Of a stretch of DNA of 64,000 nt, positions 43,253-54,169 are shown piece by piece. How positions within the stretch are numbered: the stretch's first letter is position 1; each line of letters starts with the position of its first letter. Made by a program: the position numbers and the translations under genes. Source of the stretch: Eunapius fragilis. Its lineage: Eukaryota > Porifera > Demospongiae > Spongillida > Spongillidae. The stretch covers positions 2,559,350 to 2,623,349 of the forward strand of contig OY811976.1 of NCBI GenBank assembly GCA_963681505.1, written 5' to 3'. The notes below the pieces were generated by a model. The model worked only from the letters and a program-made list of their open reading frames with translations, was not told where the DNA came from and searched no databases.

Positions 43253-43630
43253 GAAATTACCGTGTACGGTAACGCTATTTATTGCCGTGCACGGTAACAA
43301 GCAATTAGGACATAGAAAAAACAGAATACAAAACAAATGCACAAACAATCTCAATTTATACCCATACCCATTCCCACTCCACACTCCCATCATCATCACC
43401 ACCACCATCACCATCATCATCATCATCATCATTTATTTGTAGTCTTGACCCTTAACCCTTCATTGTTCCAAGCAATGGAAGACTATAATTGCGCTAGTTT
43501 GTCACGTTTAAAGGAGTTCAGCGAACAAATGGGATTAGCGCTAGATTAATTTTAGGAATAATTATGACTCCTGAAGGACCGTCATTTTAAATTGCCGTGT
43601 ACGGTAATGAATTGCCGTGCACGGCAACGT
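43253..43630. mobile_element. element with palindromic ends (CCGTGYACGG)
   Basis: Left: ACCGTGTACGGTAACG and GCCGTGCACGGTAAC at 43,258-43,292. Right: GCCGTGTACGGTAAT and GCCGTGCACGGCAACG at about 43,592-43,630. Each end carries two short palindromes, about 340 bp apart. The interior has a (CAT/CAC)n run at about 43,388-43,432. It resembles a non-autonomous inverted-repeat element within the Ginger-like remnant. Confidence 0.6.
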
Positions 43631-43639
43631 AACAACGCG

Positions 43640-44270
43640 GAGGAACTTAAAGGATGAAAAAAAGATAGTGGTCATAATTATGGTTTGGAGTACTGGCAGT
43701 TAAACCATGAGTGATGACAGATCTGGTTCCAGAAACGTCTGAAGTAGTTATAGCACATCAGAATTATTTTGAACACTACACTGTTATGCAATTTTCTGCT
43801 GCAATATAGGTTGTGTTAAGCTGTGTGACGGAAGAATGAGTGTCCATTGCTAAAATCACAATAAGTAGTCATAGAATGATCTCATGTTAATGATTTCGAC
43901 TTTATACAATCGCAAGGTCTTACCTGTGTAACCAACATCTGGAGGAAACATTTCCAATGTCTACTTTCTGGATTGTCTTAGTGGCTACACTATTAATGCT
44001 GACAGAATTGGTACCAAATGTATCATGTAGCATTGAGGTTACATTTGTAAATACATTCCTCTCCATAGTGTGTGAATTAACAAAGCAAATGCTTGGAAGC
44101 GTGTAATGGTGTCCTCAAATCCAGCAAAAAGTGCATCACTGCGTTCTTTGATGTTATTTACTACTAGCTAATTACTGTCCTGTGTCTTTAAGGCAACAAT
44201 TTGTTCATCTTTCTTTAGAAACCAGCCTGAGAAATATTGAACTTATTGTAATTTATGTACTATCATGATG
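43640..44270. other. no recognisable domain
   Basis: Lies between the integrase C-terminus and the Ulp1 part of the minus-strand element. No motif is recognised; decayed or intronic sequence is likely. Confidence 0.4.
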
Positions 44271-45345
44271 CTACCTGCATCCATTGATGAGCTTTTTCAG
44301 GTGCTTGCCTGCTGCAGGATTTTTCAATCGATACGCCCCCTTCTCGAGTGCTTTTCAGAAATTGCGTATGGTCCTAACCATCGTCTCACCAATTTTTCTC
44401 CTTTTTGAGACTCCTTTGCACATCAATACTAAACATCCAACATCAAGGTCCTATATGAATTACACCAACAACATTAGTATTGTGCACAGAATAATATTAA
44501 TATCTTTCTCTGCAAGTGCCTTTTGTCATAGTATGTCTTCTGACGTTTTTGTGATTGCTTGAGGTTTTCTGCTGCTTTAGAAAAGTCTCTGTTTTATCTT
44601 GAGCGTCATGCCACATGTTCTGTCAACACTACGGTAGTTATTTCTGCTGTCATAAGAAGCATTGCTATTGTCAAATTCGTTTTGAATGGGGAGAACTGGC
44701 TTCCTGTATCAAGAGATATACATACCAATGAAACTTTATTGCATAACTCATATATGTAAGAGAATTAACCTGCAATACATAAGTTCAAATGGAGTAACGT
44801 TAGTTGAGTGATACTTAGAAGTGCGGTATGCAAATAGTACACAGTCAATATACTCATCCCAATTGTCTTTATTCACAAGTTTAACAAGACAATGTTGCAA
44901 TGTTTGATTAAATCTTTCTACTAAATCATTGGTCTGTAGATGATATGATAATGACACTCTGTCCTCAGTTCCAAGGAGCTGAAACAGATGCTTGTTTACT
45001 TTGTTGATAAACTCTCTGCCCTGATCTGAGATAACCATTTTGGTACAAATACATAACAAAACAGTAAATTAGCATCTCAGTACATAATAGGCAAAATAAA
45101 AACTTGCATATCATTTGATATAGAAAGGATGCAACACTGCTAGCTTTCTTGTCTGGTAATGCTGTAGCGTCAGGCCACTTGGAAAAGTAGTCAACTAATC
45201 TAACTATGTACTTATTCCAGACTTGCTCTTTTTTAATGGCCCAATTAAGTTGATCCCAACCTGCATAGTAATTCCTATATTCAAAGAAGCAGGTAATCCA
45301 ATGTTAAATTACCTGTTTCCAAACTTCTGATGGAAAAGGTACAGG
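44270..45345 (-). pseudogene. DDE integrase core and GPY/F region
   Basis: The start APVPFPSEVWKQ is joined over a 52-bp GT-AG intron (45,261-45,312) to VGINLIGPLKK. After a frameshift comes YIVRLVDYFSKWPDA (first catalytic Asp), then ISDQGREF (second Asp), LVERFNQTLQ (Glu) and TPFELMYCR. A second intron ends at GAAGCC (KPVLPIQNEFDN). Further on, RRWLGPYAISE marks a GPY/F module and AAGKHLKKLIN the end. Motifs and spacing are those of gypsy/Ginger integrases. About 60 bp appear inserted before ISDQG, and the frame is broken several times. Confidence 0.8.
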
Positions 45346-45353
45346 TGCTATAG

Positions 45354-45783
45354 CCCTAGAAACTCTCAAATAGAATAAAAAATAGAATAAAAAAACTTTA
45401 ACTTAGAATATCGTGAAAACCACGTTTCTTTAAGACATCCAGTGCACAGATATTGTATACAGCATCACACTACAAATAGAATCCCAAACACAAATGGTAA
45501 GAGCGGAAGCTGTAGCGGAGCTAAGGCAGTGCGATTACGGGGATACGTAGATGGTAAAAATTTGTAGCTTTTATTCTACGCAATAGAATAAAATAGAGGT
45601 GTACGCTAGTATAATTTATGCTTTTAAAGTGTAAGTGGCTTAACTGAAATGAGATTATAGTCAATTTATAGAAATAGCTGTTCAGCATTGGGTAATAATC
45701 ACACAGTATGTAGAATAACACGCTCAGCTATTATCCCTAGAAACCTGCAAATAGAAAAAAAATAGAATAAAAATTTTCTAGGG
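45354..45783. mobile_element. 430-bp inserted element, ends CCCTAGAAA, TSD ATAG
   Basis: CCCTAGAAA at the left end and TTTCTAGGG at the right end are inverted. ATAG lies on both sides (45,350-45,353, 45,784-45,787) and occurs once in the uninterrupted array unit (GCTATAGCC). TAGAATAAAA words recur inside, and CCCTAGAAACCTGCAAATAG is repeated at about 45,734. It has no coding capacity. Confidence 0.75.
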
Positions 45784-46902
45784 ATAGCCTTTGCAATAGG
45801 TACAGGATGTAGGGGTGCTATAACCTTTGCAATAGGTACAGGATGTAGGGGTGCTATAGCCTTTGCAATAGGTACAGGATGCAGGGGTGCTGTAGCCTTT
45901 ACAATAGGTACAGGATGTAGGGGTGCTGTAGCCTTTACAATAGGTACAGGATGCAGGGGGTGCTATAGCCTTTACAATAGGTACAGGATGCAGGGGTGCT
46001 GTAGCCTTTACAATAGGTACAGGATGTAGGGGTGCTGTAGCCTTTGCAATAGGTACAGGATGTAGGGGTGCTGTAGCCTTTACAATAGGTACAGGATGCA
46101 GGGGGTGCTATAGCCTTTACAATAGGTACAGGATGCAGGGGTGCTGTAGCCTTTGCAATAGGTACAGGATGTAGGGGGTGCTGTAGCCTTTACAATAGGT
46201 ACAGGATGTAGGGGGTGCTGTAGCCTTTACAATAGGTACAGGATGTAGGGGGTGCTGTAGCCTTTGCAATAGGTACAGGATGTAGGGGGTGCTATAGCCT
46301 TTACAATAGGTACAGGATGTAGGGGTGCTGTAGCATTTGCAATAGGTACAGGATGCAGGGGTGCTGTAGCCTTTACAATAGGTACAGGATGCAGGGGTGC
46401 TGTAGCCTTTACAATAGGTACAGGATGTAGGGGTGCTGTAGCCTGTACAATAGGTACAGGATGTAGGGGGTGCTATAGCCTTTACAATAGGTACAGGATG
46501 CAGGGGTGCTGTAGCCTTTGCAATAGGTACAGGATGCAGGGGTGCTGTAGCCTTTGCAATAGGTACAGGATGTAGGGGTGCTATAGCCCTTACAATAGGT
46601 ACAGGATGTAGGGGGTGCTATAGCCTTTACAATAGGTACAGGATGCAGGGGTGCTGTAGCCTTTGCAATAGGTACAGGATGCAGGGGTGCTATAGCCTTT
46701 GCAATAGGTACAGGATGTAGGGGTGCTGTAGCCTTTGCAATAGGTACAGGGTGCAGGGGTGCTGTAGCCTTTGCAATAGGTACAGGATGTAGGGGTGCTG
46801 TAGCCTTTGCAATAGGTACAGGATGCAGGGGTGCTGTAGCCTTTACAATAGGTACAGGATGTAGGGGTGCTATAGCCTTTGCAATAGGTACAGGATGCAG
46901 GG
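45784..46902 (-). repeat. 36-bp minisatellite, left block, about 31 units
   Basis: Plus-strand unit GGGGTGCTGTAGCCTTTGCA plus ATAGGTACAGGATGYA. From 45,812 to 46,900 the length is 30 x 36 + 8, matching eight units with an extra G (GGGGGTGCT). On the minus strand the unit codes KATAPLHPVPIA, a 12-residue repeat. The block ends at the hAT element. Confidence 0.95.
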
Positions 46903-49900
46903 CATGGGCGTACGCGGGGGGGGGGGGGGGGGGGGGGGGGGGTCGATGGGTTCGAACGACCCCCCCTCTCCCCTATGCGAGGTCACCTTCACCATTGGAA
47001 TTTTTTTTTTCGTTTTAATTCATATCGCGTACTAAGTATACTATTGCGCTTACGCAGTACCGGTAATGACGTAAATTAATAACTTTGCCTCACGTCACAC
47101 GTGTCCATGCCAGGAAAAAAGCAGGAGAACGAAAGAAAAAGGAAAAAAGCGGCGGCAATGTGTCAAGACATTACAAGGTATACTAAGAAAGCAAAGCAGG
47201 TGGGGGTGGTTGGAGATGATAGTTTGACTGGTCCGGTTATAGCTGGGAGGTTAGATGAGACAACGGCAAGCACAACAGATGATAGCGCTAGCCTGAGCGG
47301 GAGTGTTTTCAGTACGGTCGTTGTTGCTGATGGTAGGGAAACTGAGCATAGCCCTATTTTGTTTCCCGTGCCACATAGCGATCAAAGAGATGCATCAGGG
47401 TCATTGTTGTCCAGCGAAGCGTATGTTTATGACTTATCTGCGCATCCACCTACACCACCAGTTATTCCAATCATAACTACATCTATATCCATTGATTCTT
47501 TGAATGTAACAGCAGAAATTGATGAGTTCAAAAATGATGTGGACTATTCTTAATTGGTCAACAGCCACCATATGTACTACTCCAAAGCAATGACGTTAGG
47601 TCAAAAGTATCATTTGCTTAAGCATCATTTTGTACCTTCTATAGATCATACTTTTCCTGAGGAATACATGGGACGATGTAAGCGACGTTTTAAATTAAAC
47701 TGGTTAAATGAGATGCCTGGGTTAGTGTATAGTCCTCTCTTGGATGGAGCATTTTGCCTTCCCTGTACTATTTTTGTAACAGACCGTGACAAGTATGGAC
47801 TCCTTGTTAATAAGCCTTTTTGTGCATGGCATCGCAAATCTGACAAACTAGTCCCCCATTTTACAAAGCCGTATCACTATCAGTCAGTTCAAGCAAGTGA
47901 GGCATTTATTAAGAGTATTGAACAACCACAATCGACAGTCACAGTCATGCATGATGCAATCAAGCTGAAAAACATTAGGCACAATCGTGACATAATTAAA
48001 GCTGTTGCAAATGTCGTACTGTACTGTGGCAGGCAGTGCATTGGTTTAAGGGGGAAAGAGGAATATCTCAACCTACCTGGAAACCCTGGAAATTTTTCGG
48101 CATTGATGAGACTACTTGGAAAGTATAACAATGATATCAAAATGCACCTTGAGCATCCAAGTCTTAAAAATGCAACTTATCTCTCACCAAGAATTCAGAA
48201 TGAATTGATAGTGATTATGGGAGTGCACATAATTCAAAGGAAGTTAGTAGAAGAAATTAAAAAAGCTAAACTTTTCACAGTTCTTGTTGATGAGGTTTCA
48301 TCTCACCATGTAGAGCAAATGCCTTTATGCATACGTTTTGTTGATGATAGTAGTGCTATCCGAGAAGAGTTTTTAGAATTTTGTCAACTTAAATCACTAA
48401 CAGGAGTGTACATTGCTCAAGCAATCAAACAAGCTCTTTGGTGCCATGATTAATCTTTACTAAACCTGAGAGGGCAAGGATATGACGGAGCTAGTAACAT
48501 GTCAAGTGAGAGATGTGGCGTTCAGGCTGAAGTACAGAGAGATGCACCTTTGGCTATATACACTCATTGTGCAGGGCATCGTCTCAACCTAGTGATCAGT
48601 GACTCATGTTCTGTTGCAGAAATACATTACATGATTGATAAAGTGAAATCATGTTGTTACTTTTTTTTGGCCAGTGACAAGCGGCTTGCCCTGCTTACAA
48701 ATATTGTTCAACATGACGTCCCTGATATTGGCAAGCGAAAGCCATTAATTGATCTGTGTAAAACAAGATGGGCAGAGAGGCATAATGCATATTCCCATTT
48801 CTATACATCTTTTAAATACATTATCATTGCTCTTGAGTTGATTGCACTAGGCCTACATAGAGATACATATGACGAGGTATTTAGAACTGCAGTTTGGGAT
48901 TCAAAGTCAAAAACAGATGCCAGTGGTTTATTAACAGGCCTTACATCTTTTGGATTTATTGTTGCTTTTCTAACTGCATATCAGTTGTTATCTCATTTGG
49001 AAGGAATTACAGTAAAATTGCAAAGCTCATCACTTGATTTTATAGAGGCTCATGACATGATCAAAGAAGTAAAAGGTGTGTATGCAGAATTGAGAAGTAC
49101 AATTGATTTGCATTTTCATAAAATTTATGAGCATGCAGTACGAATGGCTGCTTCTGTCAATGTTATACCCACCATGCCTCGGGTTACTGGAAAACAGTGT
49201 CACAGAGTCAACGCACCATCGGATTCTGTAGAGAGCCATTACCTTAGGAATACTGTAATTCCTTTTTTGGATTATGTTATTTCAGATTTAAATCTGCAGT
49301 TTTCTGAATCATCTATTACATGTGCTTGTTTAGTAGGTCTTGTTCCTTCTGTCATTACCCAAAAAATGCTAGATTTTTCTGCTGCTATAGAGATATACAG
49401 AACGGATTTGCCCACACCTGAAATCATAGAACAAGAAATACTGCGATGGAAAGTGAAATGGAGTTCTGTACCTGAGAATGAAAGACCTCAGACATGTGCA
49501 ACTGCCATTAAGTCATGCAGCAGCATAGCTTTTCCTAATATCTATATTCTGCTCAAGATTGCTTGCACACTTCCTGTCACATCTTGCGAATGTGAACGTT
49601 CAGCCAGTGTGATTAGGAGGCTGGACAATTACATGAGACACTGCATGACAGAAGAGAGACTTACTGCATTAGCTCTATTACATATCCATTATGATACTAA
49701 CATCGATATGGAAGAGGTTGTCAATATGTTTGCACATATGCACCCAAGACGACTCGAAATGGACAATATTAGTTGATTCATTGTTCTAACAATCATGTCG
49801 TTTTTAAATCATATGTATTCAGCTATAAAGATTGATAATCCCATGTTACAGAACCTTGATTTGATTCCTGCATGTTGGAATGTCTGCATGCATATTCCTG

Positions 49901-50157
49901 AATCCATGCTACGAGTAAATTCTAATCAGGTAACAATCCTTTGCCAATATTGTCATTAGACTTAGATTGGTTTTCATGATGGAAAGGGTCAAAAATATAG
50001 ATTTTGCATGGTTGTAGTAATTCAGTAATCAGTCTTCCTGCAACTTTCTTTTTAGCGCCAATGGATATTTATTATCCTGAATAGCATCATACAAAGCATC
50101 AATGGAGCAACACTCAAAACAAATACATGTATTAAGGTCACCTTTTAACAAAATTCG

Positions 50158-50188
<31 letters not shown>

Positions 50189-50213
50189 ATCCTGAAGGCT
50201 GTGTATGCCCATG
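46903..50213 (+). mobile_element. hAT transposon, 3.3 kb, inserted in the 36-bp array
   Basis: Ends CATGGGCGTAC and GTATGCCCATG are inverted (10 of 11). CAGGG flanks both ends (46,898-46,902, 50,214-50,218), giving a 5-bp duplication. An 8-bp reading (ATGCAGGG) is also possible because of the array sequence. A 27-bp poly-G run (46,916-46,942) and a 30-bp poly-C run (50,159-50,188) lie just inside the ends, in mirrored positions. It encodes one transposase. The flanking array shows that the insertion came after the array formed. Confidence 0.9.
47101..49776 (+). pseudogene. hAT transposase (TTF zinc finger/ZMYM1-like), two stops
   Basis: A single frame of 891 codons with only two breaks: TAA at 47,551-47,553 and TAA at 48,451-48,453. 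There is no frameshift. Order: basic N-terminus (QENERKRKKAA), TTF-type finger region (MPGLVYSPLLDGAFCLPCTIF-like, with RRFKLNWL before), the first acidic motif VLVDEVSSHH, GQGYDGASNMS (second Asp), and the C-terminal hAT dimerisation block TSCECERSASVIRRLDN, then RLTALALLHIHYD. An alternative start is Met at 47,107. So little decay means recent inactivation, or stop codons that are polymorphic or sequencing errors. Confidence 0.88.
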
Positions 50214-50757
50214 CAGGGGTGCTATAGCCTTTGCAATAGGTACAGGATGCAGGGGTGCTGTAGCCTTTACAATAGGTACAGGATGCAGGGGTGCTGTAGC
50301 CTTTACAATAGGTACAGGATGTAGGGGTGCTGTAGCCTTTACAATAGGTACAGGATGCAGAGGTGCTATAGCCTTTGCAATAGGTACAGGATGCAGGGGT
50401 GCTGTAGCCTTTACAATAGGTACAGGATGCAGGGGTGCTATAGCCTTTGCAATAGGTACAGGATGCAGGGGTGCTGTAGCCTTTGCAATAGGTACAGGAT
50501 GCAGGGGTGCTATAGCCTTTGCAATAGGTACAGGATGTAGGGGTGCTATAGCCTTTGCAATAGGTACAGGATGCAGGGGTGCTATAGCCTTTGCAATAGG
50601 TACAGGATGCAGGGGTGCTATAGCCTTTGCAATAGGTACAGGATGCAGGGGTGCTGTAGCCTTTGCAATAGGTACAGGATGCAGGGGTGCTGTAGCCTTT
50701 GCAATAGGTACAGGATGCAGGGGTGCTGTAGCCCTTACAATAGGTACAGGATGCAGG
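50214..50757 (-). repeat. 36-bp minisatellite, right block, 15 units
   Basis: Continuation of the array beyond the hAT element. Unit starts at 50,216 and 50,720 differ by exactly 14 x 36, and no 37-bp units occur here. Isolated half-units recur at about 50,847 and 50,893-50,920. On the minus strand it stays open and leads from the integrase zinc-binding domain into the repeat. Confidence 0.95.
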
Positions 50758-50937
50758 CAGAGATAATATATAGATCTGGACTTGGATGTGGAGGATTATC
50801 ATGTGGTGTGTTGAGATGGCATGTTTCGTTCAGATTAAACTCTGATGCAGGGGTGCTGCAGCCTTTACAATAGTAGAGATATAATCTCTGACAATAGGTA
50901 CAGGATGCAGGGGTGCTGTAGCTGTAGCCTTTGTAAA

Positions 50938-51085
50938 CCTAGCATCATTTGTTTTCGCAAGTCTTCACATATTCCTCAACATCTGCATCCATAGACTTCC
51001 AGTGAAAATGGTCTGCTATTTTACTGTATGTCTTGTCATGTCCAAGGTGCCCTCATACACATTGGTCGTACATGATTATACCATT
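50938..51085 (-). pseudogene. integrase zinc-binding (HHCC) domain
   Basis: Minus strand: GHLGHDKTYSKIADHFHWKS, then MDADVEEYVKTCENK. This fits the GHLGxxKT-x-FxWxxM-xxDVxxYVxxC block of gypsy/Ginger integrases. The preceding first-His region is damaged by a stop, and the last CxxC is damaged (CENK and stop). It leads straight into the 12-residue repeat. Confidence 0.75.
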
Positions 51086-51726
51086 GAATTATTGACTGAA
51101 GGAAGATACGTTATCCAGCCATGTTTTGATTAAACTAACAGTGTATTTGGAATCCCAAGGTTCAATACATAGTACTCTTTGTCTATAATATTAATACGAG
51201 ACATTAATGCTGTCGGAATATTCCATACACTTAAAAGGTGTAATTGTATGTATGGCCAAAGTCCCATACAGCCAAGACTAGTTAGATTTGCCCATTGGGC
51301 AAGAGGAAAGGGGAGGGAGGGGGGGGGAGGAGGTTAGGCAGCAGCCAGCTGTCAAGCATGCCAAGTGCTGACTCGCAACTGCCAAGCCAAACTAGTAGCA
51401 AAGGTTACACTGGTTATCCTTGGTCATCTAGCATTACCCAAATGATCATTGCAAGCAGAGCACAAGTACAACTAATTTCGACTTCCTATTTTTCTAAACA
51501 ACCTAAATTTTTCTAAACAACATAAGACTGTTAAACATGCACCGTTTTGCTATGATTGTCTCTTAGTAGTTAAAAATAAGTGCATTATTGCCATTACAAG
51601 TTAATAGCTTTAAACTTTCATAAAATGTATATTTCTTCAGACCTGTTTAATTGCATCTTAACACGTATGTGCATCTACTCACACTAATTTTGTGAAGCTA
51701 TCAAATGTTCAGTGACAACCTTATAG
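51086..51726. other. no recognisable gene
   Basis: Between the 5' side of the Ginger-like element and the first recognised exon of the Ig/FN3 gene. The missing signal-peptide exon of that gene may lie here or further upstream; I could not identify it. A G-rich run is at about 51,305-51,335. Confidence 0.4.
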
Positions 51727-53347
51727 GTATATACGGTGTCATCGTCTATCCACCATTCAACTGCACAACATTTGAAGGCAATACATCACAGTTCACATTC
51801 AACTGCACAGGGGTTGGCGATTTCCTCTTCTGGATTGTTGACGGAAATGATTCCACATCTGCCGAAATAAGCCAACGAGGAATACAAACCATCGCATTGC
51901 CGCGCAATGCGGGAAACGTCTCCTCCCGCTTATTGATTTCTACAAGTGCAGTGAACAATAACACGAAGGTGGTCTGCAAAGTATTTGATTACATGCGCAC
52001 AAACATACAGTACAGCCCTCCCCTGTACCTCAGGCTGCAAGGTAAGAGCATCCAGGTGGACAGGAAGTATGATTATCTGAAATGTTGTTTGTTTTTTTTC
52101 TTAAGGTACACTTGATACACCATATGATTTTGCTGTGAAATTAATTGATGCAACTTTCGTATTCTCCTGGGGTGCTCCGTTCTCTCTAAATGTCACTAAC
52201 TACTCTTCCAACGTATTTTATTACGTTGCGTGCACCAATGTTACCATGTATGGATGCAGAGCCATCCCTAGCAATTGTGCATATCCAAGAGTGTGCACTT
52301 ATGCAGTTGATTTCACTGAGCCTCAATCTCAAGTATCCCAAATGAACAGGACAAAGCTGCCATTGCTAAAAGACCAAGCTATAGTGTTCTCACTGTTTGC
52401 TGTGAATGGTGCTGGAAATGGAACAGCAGCCACGGCTATGTACTTGTTCTCTAGTGCAGGTATACACACAAATGGTGTGCATGCAAGGCCTCCAACTAAG
52501 CCAAATGAATGATAATTATTTTTCTCATATTAAAATAATCTTTACCCTCATGCAGTACATCCATCCATGCATGGCATGTGCTATTGAACTTCAGTTGCAA
52601 TTAAGAATGTGTATGATAGAACGTACATGTACTTGCCAAGTTAAAACTTGTATGTATGTGCATTTCAATTGAAAGCTTCTACTAGTACTCCTGTGATGTC
52701 AATAAATACCACTACTACAATATTTAATACCACTGGAAATGATGAGGGATCTTTGAATACGTCTTTAATATTAACAAGTGAGTTAATCTAATGGGAACTG
52801 ATGTCTCCACACACTCATACATGTACTTGCCAAGTTAAAACTTGTATGTATGTGCATTTCAATCTCTTCCCACACATGCTATGAAAGCTCCTACTGGTAC
52901 TCCTGTGATGTCAATAAACACCACTACTACAATATTTAATACCACTGGAAATGATGAGGGATCTTTGAATATGTCTTTAATATTAACAAGTGAGTTAGTC
53001 TAATGGGAACTGATGTCTCCACACACTCATCTGTCCGCAGTTGTTGGCACTTTATCAGGATCCACAGTGGCTGCAGTTATGTGTCTAGTCCTCTTCGGAG
53101 TTGTCCACTATTCCGGTCACTGCTGCAGAAAAGGTGCAGCAAGATAACAAAATCATTTCGTTGCCACACTTGAATTACTGCTGTCTGTCCAACAGGCAAT
53201 GTGATGAAGGAGAGCACAGAGATGGGACAGTTCTCACCTCCAACAAGCAGTGCAGCAGCCCACCCTGTTATGGACAATATGGAGCCATGTCCAGCATACG
53301 CTACAATAACATTGCATGACAGTTTGCCGTATAACTTTCATTACTGA
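51727..53347 (+). CDS. Ig/FN3 transmembrane protein, 5' end missing
   Basis: Exons 51,727-52,041 (Ig-like: FNCTGVGDFLFWIVDG, then VVCKVFDY), 52,106-52,459 (FN3-like: FSWGAP, FSLFAVNGAGNGTAA), 52,676-52,777 and 52,888-52,989 (two near-identical Ser/Thr/Asn-rich stalk exons), 53,041-53,133 (transmembrane, GSTVAAVMCLVLFGVVHY), 53,196-53,347 (cytoplasmic tail, stop). All introns are GT-AG and phase 1, so each module is an in-frame cassette. Many NxS/T sites suggest glycosylation. No start exon is found. It is a paralog of the 27.8-kb Ig gene. The likely role is a cell-surface receptor or adhesion protein (inference). Confidence 0.75.
52675..52990 (+). repeat. tandem duplication of stalk exon
   Basis: Period 212 bp. 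Exon, donor (AACAA/GTGAGT) and part of the intron are duplicated, differing by a handful of bases. Both copies keep the phase-1 frame. Confidence 0.9.
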
Positions 53348-53371
53348 TTGCATAGCATCTCGTTTCATGTC

Positions 53372-53377
53372 AATAAA
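53372..53377 (+). terminator. polyadenylation signal AATAAA
   Basis: Lies 25 bp after the stop codon of the Ig/FN3 gene. The spacing is short but usable for cleavage a little further downstream. Confidence 0.5.
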
Positions 53378-53717
53378 TAGCTATTTACCTTTGTTTTCCA
53401 TTTCTGATTTGAAGCCCTGGTCAGATTGGCCAAGGTATCCACAAGAATTTTTCTCTGGGTCCAACGTATATTGTGAAGGAAAGAGCAATTAGAACTTCGG
53501 AAAGGCATACAAAAATAACCTGCCAACAGTATACTGACAACAGGAAAGCGCTAAAACAATATGCTTGAATGCCAGAGGTAGAGGGGTGATTAGGTTGCTA
53601 TAAGATGTCGTTTTTGCACATTCAACGATTGTTTGATGATTCTAAACCAAAGGCCAATTACAACCAGTTACAGCACGCAGATTGCAGTATTCTAATGTTC
53701 TTAATCTTTAATCTATT

Positions 53718-54061
53718 TCCATCCTTAATTAAGGATGACTTTACGCCGCTCGTCGTATAGGATATATTAAGCTTCTATATAGGCTTTCATCTAAACAGCG
53801 CTATCTTATATCTTTTTGTTTCCTAAGCAAAACCGGCCTGTTTAGGCTTTGTGTAACGTTCGTTCGTAATAATGCCGCTTACAGTCAAAGTCTGAGAAAA
53901 AGTGGAAGGCTATAACGACTAATTAGCTAGCGCTGTTTAGATGAAAGCCTATCGAAACTTAATATCGCCAAAAAAATATCCAATACGATGTGAATTGAAG
54001 TTGATACGAGCGGCGTAAAGTCATCCTTAATTCAGGATTTCCATCCTTAATTAAGGATGGA
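53718..54061. mobile_element. long-inverted-repeat MITE, about 344 bp
   Basis: Both ends contain TCCATCCTTAATTAAGGATG. Inside, ACTTTACGCCGCTCGT pairs with ACGAGCGGCGTAAAGT, and GGCTTTCATCTAAACAGCGC pairs with its complement near 53,929-53,949. A second CATCCTTAATTCAGG copy lies at the right end, so the right terminus is duplicated. It has no coding capacity. Confidence 0.85.
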
Positions 54062-54169
54062 GATTAAAAGAACAGTGAGCTCACAGAGCAGCAAACGTAG
54101 AATTCTGTGACCTTCGTTCTTCAGAGGTGGTTAATAACCATATCTTGATGCAGAGCCGTTTCCGATCCC

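Larger units (their letters stand above)
42235..51085 (-). mobile_element. Ginger-like integrase/Ulp1 transposon remnant, interrupted by other elements
   Basis: On the minus strand, 5' to 3': integrase HHCC-type zinc-binding region (50,938-51,085), a 12-residue tandem repeat (two array blocks), integrase catalytic core and GPY/F region (44,270-45,345), Ulp1-like peptidase (42,450-43,070), PHD-like zinc region (42,235-42,345). All parts share strand and order. Integrase with Ulp1-type peptidase and no RT argues for a Ginger-type DNA transposon rather than a gypsy LTR element, but terminal repeats were not found. Short introns (for example 45,261-45,312) interrupt it. Insertions at 42,813, 43,253, 45,354 and 46,903 and several frameshifts kill it. 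Confidence 0.6.

Noticed and set aside
43229..43549. His-rich or Met-rich short proteins around 43.4 kb
   Set aside because: They come from a (CAT/CAC)n microsatellite.
45261..45312. Deletion or frameshift in the integrase before VGINLIGPL
   Set aside because: The 52 bp begin with GT and end with AG on the coding strand, and removing them joins KQ to VG in frame. A small intron is a better explanation.
46895..50218. Firm 8-bp TSD (ATGCAGGG) for the hAT element
   Set aside because: Possible, but it makes the two ends asymmetric by three bases, and the array itself contains ATGCAGGG. The 5-bp reading gives matching ends and agrees with the nearby MITE.
50029..50802. Open frame with repeated CKGYSTPASCTY as a cysteine-rich secreted protein
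   Set aside because: It is an alternative frame of the 36-bp array. The frame coding KATAPLHPVPIA links to integrase sequence on both sides, so the Cys-rich reading is incidental.
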